NCBI GenBank assembly: GCA_026193125.1
Contig: JAPHSC010000042.1
Coordinates: forward strand, 1 to 5,377
Direction of reading: 5' to 3'
From: Gammaproteobacteria bacterium
GTDB lineage: Bacteria; Pseudomonadota; Gammaproteobacteria; Steroidobacterales; BM003
DNA: 5,377 nt
Positions 1 to 5,377 of the stretch are shown piece after piece. A program made the position numbers and the translations under genes. Under the pieces are notes generated by a model. It was given only the letters and a program-made list of their open reading frames with translations, had not been told where the DNA came from and did not search any database. Positions within the stretch are counted from its first letter, which is position 1, and each line of letters opens with the position of its first letter.

Positions 1-347
1 GCATCGGCCAGTTCGTGATTGCCCGGTATCCACTCGCCATCACTCAGGGCCAGGATACTGGTTGGATCGGTGAGCGCACGGTTGCAGTCAATTACCAGGC
101 GCGAGTAATTGCACAGCACAGCGGTAGCATCCAGCATACGTGACAGATAGCGCGTCACGTTGGCCGCACCGATGTCTATGGCGATGTGGCGCTGCAGCGA
201 ACTCTCCGGCAGACCCAGGTCCTGCAAGGCCGCCGGCACCCTGTTGCTGGCGTGATCACAAGCCAACAGCAACGGCCGGCTTCGCCGCTCGTTCAAAATC
301 TCAAACGCGGGGGGGTCGCCATCGGCCAGCAATGGGGATTCCGGCAT
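1..347 (-). CDS. N-formylglutamate amidohydrolase family protein, 3' end beyond the window
   Basis: Only the first 115 residues are in the window; the gene continues past the left edge. The family (FGase, sometimes HutG) hydrolyses N-formyl-L-glutamate to glutamate and formate, the last step of one histidine degradation route, although many members have untested substrates. Family hallmarks seen here are LLLACDHASNRVP at residues 26-38, HIAIDIGAANV at 54-64 and YSRLVIDCNR at 81-90, all in the expected order and spacing for the N-terminal part of the fold. There is no signal peptide or membrane segment, so it should be cytoplasmic. The ATG at 347 is preceded by AGG eight bases upstream, and a stop lies upstream in the same frame, so this start is favoured. 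It lies 226 bases downstream of the PAS-GGDEF-EAL gene on the same strand, with no histidine-utilisation genes visible. Family assignment is firm; the exact substrate is inferred. Confidence 0.88.
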   Translation of the reverse strand, partial: MPESPLLADGDPPAFEILNERRSRPLLLACDHASNRVPAALQDLGLPESSLQRHIAIDIGAANVTRYLSRMLDATAVLCNYSRLVIDCNRALTDPTSILALSDGEWIPGNHELAD

Positions 348-573
348 GTCGCTTACCTGGCTCAGGCCAGTGGGGGGCTCGCCCTGGGCAGTCGATCTAC
401 TCACTCATTCTCGCCATGCTTGGTCATGACACTAGACTAACGGCAGCCGGGGAACACCACAAGAACGACCACTCGATTCATCCCCGCTGCCTGAAACGCA
501 GCCTGGCGACTTCCCGGACCACTGCTGGCGGGCTGTACAAGACAATAAGCTAAAGCCGGCACCTGGGAGGGCG
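348..573. other. Intergenic gap between signalling gene and amidohydrolase gene
   Basis: This 226-base spacer lies downstream of the PAS-GGDEF-EAL stop and upstream of the amidohydrolase start. I see no convincing promoter. The only hairpin found is a five-base GCTGC/GCAGC pair at 486-502, which has no T-run, so no intrinsic terminator is apparent. A 14-codon open frame on the minus strand (ATG near 482) has no properly spaced ribosome site. Read-through from the upstream gene is possible but unproven. Confidence 0.5.
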
Positions 574-3228
574 TCAGGCCAGTTGCAGTTTCGGCCGACC
601 GCCATTTTCGAAGCGTGAAAAGGAATTTACCGACTCCGGCCTGGCAATGTAATAACCCTGCGCATAATGCACGCCAAGGCTGGCGAGCATATCCATCACC
701 ACCTTGCTCTCAACTCGCTCGGCAATGGTCTTGATACCCATGGCTATGCCCACGCGGGTAATGGCATCCACCATACTCTGGTCAATGGTGCAATCGGCCA
801 CGTTGGTGATGAAATGCCCATCAATCTTCAGAAAATCTACCGGGAGGTCACGCAGATAGGCAAACGAGGACAAACCACTGCCAAAATCATCCAGCGAGAA
901 TGTGCAACCCAGGGCCTTTAATTTGTGCATGAACCGGGCCACGTTGGCCAGGTTGGCGATTGCCGCAGTCTCGGTAATTTCAAAGCACAAGGCGCCCTTG
1001 GGCAGCTTGTGTGCGGAAAGCTCCTGCACCAGGTCATCCAGGAATGCGGGATCGTTCAGGGAAGTACCCGACAGGTTTATGGCCAGACTGTAGCCGGCCC
1101 GCTCGCCCTGCGCATCCAGGCTCGCCAGCTTGGACAAGGCGGTGCGAACGACCCACCGATCCAGCATGGGCATCAGGTTGTAGCGCTCGGCGGCCGGAAT
1201 GAAGGCGCCCGGCTCGATCACCTCGCCATCTTCGCCGCGCATTCTCAGTAACAATTCGTAGTGACCGTGGCGGTCATTGTTCTCGCCAATCGGTACGATG
1301 GGCTGGTAAAACAACTCAAAGCGGTCTTCATCAAGGGCATCATTAATCCGGCTTACCCAGCGCATTTCCTGTAAGCGATCACCCGCGCTACTGGTATCTG
1401 CTTCCGAGCCATACACGTGGATGCGATTGCGCCCCGCCTCCTTGGCGGCGAAACAGGCTACGTCGGCGGCGCTCAGGGCTACGGCTGGGCCGGGCATCGA
1501 GTGATCGAGTTCGACCACGCCAATGCTGGCTGCCACATTCAGGGAATTCCCTTCCCAGGTGAAGCGCAGACCCTTGATGGACTTGCGCAGACCTTCCGCC
1601 ACCAGCACCGCCTGTTCTACGGTGCAGCCGTGCAGCAGAATGCCAAACTCATCTCCGCCCAACCTGGCCAGCACGTCATCGCTGCGCACACCGGCCTTGA
1701 TCTGGTTAGTCACTTTCTTCAGCAACACGTCCCCGGCCGCGTGCCCGAACATGTCATTCGCCAACTTGAACTGATCCAGATCCAGGTACAGCAGTGCGTG
1801 GCACAAGCCCGGCCTGTCATGGGCTTCCTGGATGGCATCGGCCAGGCGGTGCTGGAATTCGTGCCGGTTTAGCAACATGGTTAGCTGATCATGACTGGCC
1901 TGGTAGCTAAGTTGCCGACGCAAACCGTCATCCAGGGTGATGTCCCGGAAAACCATCACCGCACCGATTATGCCTCCATCACGGTCGCGAATCGGCGAGG
2001 CAGATTCGTAGGACGCGGCTGGATCACCCGCCTTATTCAAGATGATCCCACGCAGCGACATATTCAGTGGACGGCCCTCGCGGAGGCAACGCACCAGGGG
2101 TGACTCAAGGACCTCGGTGCTGTCCTGGTGCACGACCTGAAAAATCTCGGCAGCCGGCCGGCCCCTGGCGGCCCGCAATTCCCAGCCCGTGATGTTCTCA
2201 GCGGCCGGGTTCATGTAATCCACATTGCCGTCGGCATCAGCGGTGACCACCGCGTCAGAAATGGACCGCAGGGTCACCAACGCACGTTCCCGTTCCTGCT
2301 GGGCGGCCGACTCGGCCCGCCGGCGCTCGGTAACATCTCTAACTGTGCCCTCGTAGGAAACCACACGATCGCGATGATCCTTCACCGCGCGGGCGTTTTC
2401 TATCACTACCCGTATGGTCCCATCCCGCAAGCGGATCTTGTACTCGAAGTTCTGAACCGCACCCTTGCGCTTGAGCATGCGGAACAACAGTTGGCGTTCC
2501 TCGGGGACCAGGTAGAGCGCCTCCGGGTTCGGGAACTTCTTTAATTCCTTCAGTGAGCTGAATCCAAGCATTCTTACCAGCGCGGGATTGGCCGAGATCA
2601 GCGTTCCTTCTACCGAGGTCTGGTAAACACCATCCACCACGTTCTCGAACAGCCCGCGGTAACGTCTCTCACTCTCCCGCAAGGCGCGCTCTGCATCCTT
2701 GCGCTGGGTGATGTCACGAATGCCCACCACATACATGGCGCGCGAGCCCAGGGCCGCCTCGCTCACGGAAATCTCGATCGGGAACAAAGAACCATCCGCG
2801 TGCACGGCCAGGCTTTCCTGGGCTGCCAGATCGGCATGGGTGCAGGTGACGGTGGTCGAATGGGAATCCAGGAACATGTCGATGGGCATATCACCGGCCG
2901 GTGGTATCAGCTTGGACAGGGGACGCCCCAGCACATCGCTCACCTTATAGCCGAACATCTGCTCGCCGGTGGAATTGAAACTTTCGATGGCGCCAAAACG
3001 ATCCACGGTCAGGACCGTGTCCTTCACGTTATTGACGATCAGCTCCAGCAGGGTTCGATTGCCGTCGCTTTGCGCCCGGGTCTGCTTGATTTCACCGCGC
3101 GCCAGGGTGGAGGCTTGTTCGAGCTTGGTGTAGGAACGACTTACCTGGGACAGCAGGGTTTCCAGGTCCGGCTTGTCACTGCCGGGCCCAGTTGCGAGCT
3201 CCAACTGGTGTTTGAGTAACTCGTGCAT
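574..3228 (-). CDS. PAS-PAS-PAS-GGDEF-EAL cyclic di-GMP signalling protein
   Basis: This 884-residue protein joins a diguanylate cyclase to a cyclic di-GMP phosphodiesterase. From the ATG at 3228: a helical, probably coiled-coil N-terminus (about 20-60); three PAS domains (about 62-175, 189-302, 316-431); GGDEF (about 438-606); EAL (about 621-871). The cyclase motif GGDEF is intact at 524-528, and an RxxD inhibitory site (RSDD, 515-518) sits the canonical five residues before it. The EAL signature reads ELL (Glu658). The other catalytic elements are present: Asn718, EITE (750-753), DDFGSG (780-785), Lys801, AERVE (836-840) and Gln857. Both activities therefore look possible. No signal peptide or membrane helix is seen, so it should be cytosolic. 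No PAS domain carries the LOV NCRFLQ motif, so photosensing by a LOV flavin is unlikely; the ligands are unknown. The frame stays open upstream to a GTG at 3330, but that would add 34 Arg/Gly/Ser-rich residues unlike the family. The architecture resembles MorA and RmcA of Pseudomonas, but orthology is not shown. Confidence 0.95.
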   Translation of the reverse strand: MHELLKHQLELATGPGSDKPDLETLLSQVSRSYTKLEQASTLARGEIKQTRAQSDGNRTLLELIVNNVKDTVLTVDRFGAIESFNSTGEQMFGYKVSDVLGRPLSKLIPPAGDMPIDMFLDSHSTTVTCTHADLAAQESLAVHADGSLFPIEISVSEAALGSRAMYVVGIRDITQRKDAERALRESERRYRGLFENVVDGVYQTSVEGTLISANPALVRMLGFSSLKELKKFPNPEALYLVPEERQLLFRMLKRKGAVQNFEYKIRLRDGTIRVVIENARAVKDHRDRVVSYEGTVRDVTERRRAESAAQQERERALVTLRSISDAVVTADADGNVDYMNPAAENITGWELRAARGRPAAEIFQVVHQDSTEVLESPLVRCLREGRPLNMSLRGIILNKAGDPAASYESASPIRDRDGGIIGAVMVFRDITLDDGLRRQLSYQASHDQLTMLLNRHEFQHRLADAIQEAHDRPGLCHALLYLDLDQFKLANDMFGHAAGDVLLKKVTNQIKAGVRSDDVLARLGGDEFGILLHGCTVEQAVLVAEGLRKSIKGLRFTWEGNSLNVAASIGVVELDHSMPGPAVALSAADVACFAAKEAGRNRIHVYGSEADTSSAGDRLQEMRWVSRINDALDEDRFELFYQPIVPIGENNDRHGHYELLLRMRGEDGEVIEPGAFIPAAERYNLMPMLDRWVVRTALSKLASLDAQGERAGYSLAINLSGTSLNDPAFLDDLVQELSAHKLPKGALCFEITETAAIANLANVARFMHKLKALGCTFSLDDFGSGLSSFAYLRDLPVDFLKIDGHFITNVADCTIDQSMVDAITRVGIAMGIKTIAERVESKVVMDMLASLGVHYAQGYYIARPESVNSFSRFENGGRPKLQLA

Positions 3229-3242
3229 TCCCCTTCGCCTTC
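3229..3242 (-). promoter_or_regulatory. Purine-rich ribosome-binding region of the PAS-GGDEF-EAL gene
   Basis: On the minus strand the ATG at 3228 is preceded by GAAGG, nine bases away, and by a second purine run AAGGGGA that abuts the start codon. The first is at usable spacing. This supports initiation at 3228 rather than at the upstream GTG (3330). Confidence 0.6.
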
Positions 3243-3252
3243 GAATCGTTAG

Positions 3253-3290
3253 CGGGGAGCGTCGCCAACCAGCGCCGGTGCTGCCCCCCG
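3253..3290 (-). other. Possible RNA hairpin in the leader of the PAS-GGDEF-EAL gene
   Basis: In the minus-strand transcript, CGGGGGGC (3290-3283) can pair with GCUCCCCG (3260-3253) over eight base pairs, including one G-U pair, enclosing a 22-base GC-rich loop. The structure ends 24 bases before the start codon. It has no T-run, so it is not an intrinsic terminator. I do not see the conserved elements of the cyclic di-GMP-I (GEMM) riboswitch here. The pairing is visible; any regulatory role is speculation. Confidence 0.3.
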
Positions 3291-3360
3291 AACTCTTGTT
3301 CTTGGGACGAAGTCTAGCCCCCGGGGCCACGTAGAAACGTGATCTGCATAGCGAAATTGA

Positions 3361-3386
3361 GAAAATGGGAAATTCATCCCATATTC
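3361..3386. repeat. Interrupted inverted repeat, possible operator
   Basis: Plus-strand arms ATGGGA (3365-3370) and TCCCAT (3377-3382) are exact inverted copies separated by six bases. After one mismatched pair the symmetry continues outward with GAA (3361-3363) and TTC (3384-3386), so nine of ten arm positions match. It lies in the AT-rich island upstream of the PAS-GGDEF-EAL gene and has the size of a dimeric regulator site. No known regulator consensus is recognised. Confidence 0.4.
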
Positions 3387-3425
3387 AATATTTCTTACTA
3401 TTTTTCAGTAAATTAAATGGGTTTA

Positions 3426-3451
3426 TTAATAATCTACTTTTAATAATCTAC
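3426..3451. repeat. Tandem direct repeat of 12 bases with a 14-base period
   Basis: TTAATAATCTAC occurs exactly twice on the plus strand, at 3426-3437 and 3440-3451, separated by TT. On the minus strand each copy reads GTAGATTATTAA and so contains a -10-like AT-rich hexamer. The pair lies between the typA terminator and the inverted repeat at 3361-3386. It could be two regulator half-sites or a small slippage duplication; the sequence alone cannot decide. Confidence 0.55.
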
Positions 3452-3480
3452 ACCAAAGGATTAGATCGGCACTGGCCAAT

Positions 3481-3510
3481 ACGAAATCGGGCGACCCAAG
3501 GGTCGCCCGA
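3481..3510 (-). terminator. Intrinsic terminator of typA
   Basis: TCGGGCGACCC (3487-3497) and GGGTCGCCCGA (3500-3510) form an exact 11-base inverted repeat around AA; in RNA a stem of nine or ten pairs with a small loop is more realistic. On the minus strand the stem is followed by TTTCGT, a short, imperfect T-run. It begins 40 bases after the typA stop codon, the usual place for a Rho-independent terminator. The weak T-run may allow some read-through into the downstream signalling gene. Confidence 0.8.
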
Positions 3511-3524
3511 AGTTTGCTGCCGTC

Positions 3525-3538
3525 CTGAGTCGACTCAG
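3525..3538. repeat. Perfect 14-base palindrome downstream of typA
   Basis: CTGAGTCGACTCAG is a perfect palindrome with no spacer, located between the typA stop codon and its terminator hairpin. It could be a protein-binding site or an additional short stem in the typA 3' untranslated region. No function is recognised, and palindromes of this length sometimes occur by chance. Confidence 0.35.
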
Positions 3539-3550
3539 CGAGTGCAGTCC

Positions 3551-5374
3551 CTAATCCTGGGGCGCTTTACGGGATTCGCGCTTGCGCTCATTTTCCGTCA
3601 GGTGACGTTTGCGCAGGCGAATGAAGTGGGGCGTAATTTCCACCAGCTCTCCGTCCTCGATGAACTCCATGGCCTGCTCCAGCGAGAAACGCACGGGCGG
3701 TGTCAGGATCAGGGCTTCATCCTTGCCCGCGGCGCGAATATTGTTCAACTGCTTGCCCTTCAGCGGATTTACGGTCAAATCATTGTCGCGGCTGTGCAGA
3801 CCTACGATCTGGCCCTCGTAGACCTCGTCCCCCGGCGCTACGAACAACTTGCCGCGATCCTGCAGGGTGAACAGCGCATAGGCCAGCACCTTGCCCCGTC
3901 CGTTGGAAACCATCACGCCGCTGGCCCGGTTGGCAACACCCCGATTCCTGACCGGACCGTAATGATCGAACACGTGATGCATCAAGCCGGTGCCCGAGGT
4001 CAGGGTACGGAACTCTGTCTGGAAACCGATCAGGCCACGCGAGGGAATCACGTAATCCAGGCGCACCCTGCCCTTGCCATCGGGCATCATGTTTTCCAGG
4101 TCGCCACCCCTGGCCCCCAGGGCCTCCATCACTGCACCCTGGCCCGAATCTTCCATGTCCACGGTGAGCATTTCAAACGGTTCCTGGCGCTCACCGTCGA
4201 CTTCCCTGTACACCACCTGGGGACGCGACACGGCCACTTCGTAGCCTTCCCGCCGCATGGTCTCCAGCAAGATGGCCAGGTGCAACTCACCACGACCCGA
4301 CACCGTGAAACGATCAGCGTTCGCGGTATCTTCAACCCGCAGGGCCACGTTATGCATGGCCTCACGCATCAGCCGCTCACGCAGCTGGCGGCTGGTGACG
4401 AACTTGCCGTCCTGGCCCACGAACGGCGAAGTATTGGCTTCAAAGCCCATGCTGATCGTCGGTTCATCCACCGTCAGTGCCGGCAAGGCCTCAGGCTTGC
4501 TGACGTCACACAGGGTGTCGGAGATCTCCGGATGGGCAATGCCCGCGATGGCGATAATGTCACCGGCCTGCGCGCTATCCACCTCTACCCGGTCCAGGCC
4601 GAGAAAACCAAATATCTGGCCGATCTTCTCATTGCGCTTGCGACCGGCGCGATCAATCACGGTAATCGCCTGGTTACGACGCACCATGCCGCGCGCGACA
4701 CGTCCCACACCGATGGCGCCGACGTAGGATGAGTAGGCCAGGGAACTGAGCTGCATCTGGAACGGACCGTCCAGGTCGACTGGCGGCGGCGGACAGTGCT
4801 CAATGATGGCATTGAACAGGATATCCATATTCGGCTGCATATCATCCGCGGAAATACCGGACTGGCCCTTCAGGGCCGAGGTATAAATGACCGGGAAATC
4901 CAGTTGCTCCTCGGTGGCACCCAGGCGATCAAACAGATCGAAGGTCTGGTCGAGCACCCAGTGCGGCCTGGCGCCGTCGCGGTCTACCTTGTTGATCACC
5001 ACGATGGGCTTCAGGCCGTGGGAGAAGGCTTTCTGGGTCACGAAGCGGGTCTGGGGCATGGGCCCGTCCACCGCGTCCACCAGCAACAGCACGGAATCCA
5101 CCATGGACAGCACACGCTCCACTTCGCCGCCGAAGTCAGCGTGCCCGGGTGTGTCTACGATGTTGATACGGTAGTCTTTCCAGCGAATAGCGGTGTTTTT
5201 GGACAGGATGGTAATGCCGCGCTCACGCTCCAGGTCATTGGAATCCATCATTCGGTCAGGCATGACCTTGCGTTCATCCATGGTGCCGGATTGCCTGAGC
5301 AATTGGTCCACGAGGGTGGTTTTGCCATGGTCAACATGGGCGATGATGGCGATATTACGAAGATTCTCGATCAT
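3551..5374 (-). CDS. typA: Ribosome-associated translational GTPase TypA/BipA
   Basis: TypA (BipA) is a translation-factor GTPase that binds the 70S ribosome near the EF-G site and supports ribosome assembly, cold growth and stress adaptation. The protein has 607 residues, the same length as E. coli BipA, and matches it throughout. GTPase motifs are complete: G1 AHVDHGKT (12-19), G2 RGITI (52-56), G3 DTPGH (74-78, including the catalytic His), G4 NKVD (128-131) and G5 SALK (166-169). After the G domain (about 1-200) come the beta-barrel domain II (about 205-295), the EF-G-like domains III and V (about 305-480) and the TypA-specific C-terminal domain, with conserved stretches such as SNGRGK and KRHLTEN. 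It is cytoplasmic, with no signal peptide. The ATG at 5374 gives the family's usual MIENLRNIAIIAHVDHGKT start; its ribosome site lies outside the window. The stop is TAG. A strong hairpin follows 40 bases later, so the transcript probably ends before the signalling gene. Nothing in the protein looks damaged. Confidence 0.98.
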   Translation of the reverse strand: MIENLRNIAIIAHVDHGKTTLVDQLLRQSGTMDERKVMPDRMMDSNDLERERGITILSKNTAIRWKDYRINIVDTPGHADFGGEVERVLSMVDSVLLLVDAVDGPMPQTRFVTQKAFSHGLKPIVVINKVDRDGARPHWVLDQTFDLFDRLGATEEQLDFPVIYTSALKGQSGISADDMQPNMDILFNAIIEHCPPPPVDLDGPFQMQLSSLAYSSYVGAIGVGRVARGMVRRNQAITVIDRAGRKRNEKIGQIFGFLGLDRVEVDSAQAGDIIAIAGIAHPEISDTLCDVSKPEALPALTVDEPTISMGFEANTSPFVGQDGKFVTSRQLRERLMREAMHNVALRVEDTANADRFTVSGRGELHLAILLETMRREGYEVAVSRPQVVYREVDGERQEPFEMLTVDMEDSGQGAVMEALGARGGDLENMMPDGKGRVRLDYVIPSRGLIGFQTEFRTLTSGTGLMHHVFDHYGPVRNRGVANRASGVMVSNGRGKVLAYALFTLQDRGKLFVAPGDEVYEGQIVGLHSRDNDLTVNPLKGKQLNNIRAAGKDEALILTPPVRFSLEQAMEFIEDGELVEITPHFIRLRKRHLTENERKRESRKAPQD

Positions 5375-5377
5375 GAA

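Larger units (their letters stand above)
3345..3470 (-). promoter_or_regulatory. AT-rich presumed promoter region of the PAS-GGDEF-EAL gene
   Basis: Bases 3351-3460 contain 28 G or C out of 110, about 25%, in an otherwise GC-rich window. The island sits just after the typA terminator and about 115-240 bases before the next start codon, which is where a promoter for that gene would be expected. No good sigma-70 pair stands out. The best I can find on the minus strand is TTGGTG (3456-3451) and GATTAT (3434-3429) with a 16-base spacer, which is weak. The position of the promoter within the island is therefore inferred from composition and context. Confidence 0.4.

Noticed and set aside
438..482. 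Minus-strand 14-codon frame reading MNRVVVLVVFPGCR
   Set aside because: It faintly recalls the start of DJ-1/GlxA-like proteins but ends after 14 codons, with no continuation in other frames that I can see and no properly spaced ribosome site. Probably chance.
486..502. Terminator after the PAS-GGDEF-EAL gene
   Set aside because: The only hairpin I found has five-base arms and no following T-run on the minus strand.
140..553. Plus-strand open frame of 137 codons at the left end
   Set aside because: It overlaps the amidohydrolase gene, whose conserved motifs are on the minus strand, and its Ala/Arg/Pro-rich translation shows no family signature.
1417..1872. Plus-strand open frame of 151 codons inside the PAS-GGDEF-EAL gene
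   Set aside because: It lies wholly opposite the GGDEF coding region and its translation matches no recognisable protein; it is a shadow of the real gene.
3229..3340. Cyclic di-GMP riboswitch in the leader of the signalling gene
   Set aside because: The leader folds, but the conserved core sequences of the GEMM class are not visible.
3365..4732. Long plus-strand open frame (455 codons) antisense to typA and running from the AT-rich gap
   Set aside because: Most of it lies opposite the unmistakable typA gene, and its translation is His- and Gln-rich with no family resemblance. Long antisense frames are common opposite GC-rich genes.
1..5377. A novel defence, mobile or biosynthetic system
   Set aside because: All three genes belong to well-known families, there are no transposase, integrase or CRISPR features, and no unexplained coding space remains.

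Overview
The window looks like a chromosomal core segment of a gammaproteobacterium. The strongest evidence is a translational GTPase, TypA/BipA, whose sequence and 607-residue length closely match the Escherichia coli protein as I remember it. Base composition is moderately GC-rich in the genes. The style of the PAS-GGDEF-EAL protein and of the N-formylglutamate amidohydrolase would fit a free-living, possibly marine or aquatic, gammaproteobacterium. That finer placement is only an inference.

All three genes are on the minus strand, so the window reads from right to left. First comes typA (5374 to 3551), complete except that its upstream region lies outside the window. Next is a 322-base gap (3550 to 3229). 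Near typA the gap holds a perfect 14-base palindrome and a strong GC-rich hairpin that should terminate typA. It then runs through an AT-rich island of about 25% GC, with a tandem direct repeat and an interrupted inverted repeat, and ends in a GC-rich leader that can fold. The second gene (3228 to 574) encodes a soluble 884-residue protein with three PAS domains followed by GGDEF and EAL domains, predicted to make and/or break cyclic di-GMP. After a 226-base gap without a clear signal, the third gene (347 to the left edge) encodes the first 115 residues of an N-formylglutamate amidohydrolase family protein.

The genes do not form an obvious pathway. TypA acts in ribosome assembly and stress or cold adaptation, the second protein in second-messenger signalling, and the third in amide hydrolysis of N-formylated amino acids. 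The terminator and the AT-rich island suggest that the cyclic di-GMP gene is transcribed separately from typA. The amidohydrolase gene may be read through from the signalling gene, because no terminator is visible between them. I found no mobile element, CRISPR array, RNA gene or sign of a novel defence or biosynthetic system. The least explained sequence is the regulatory gap between typA and the signalling gene.
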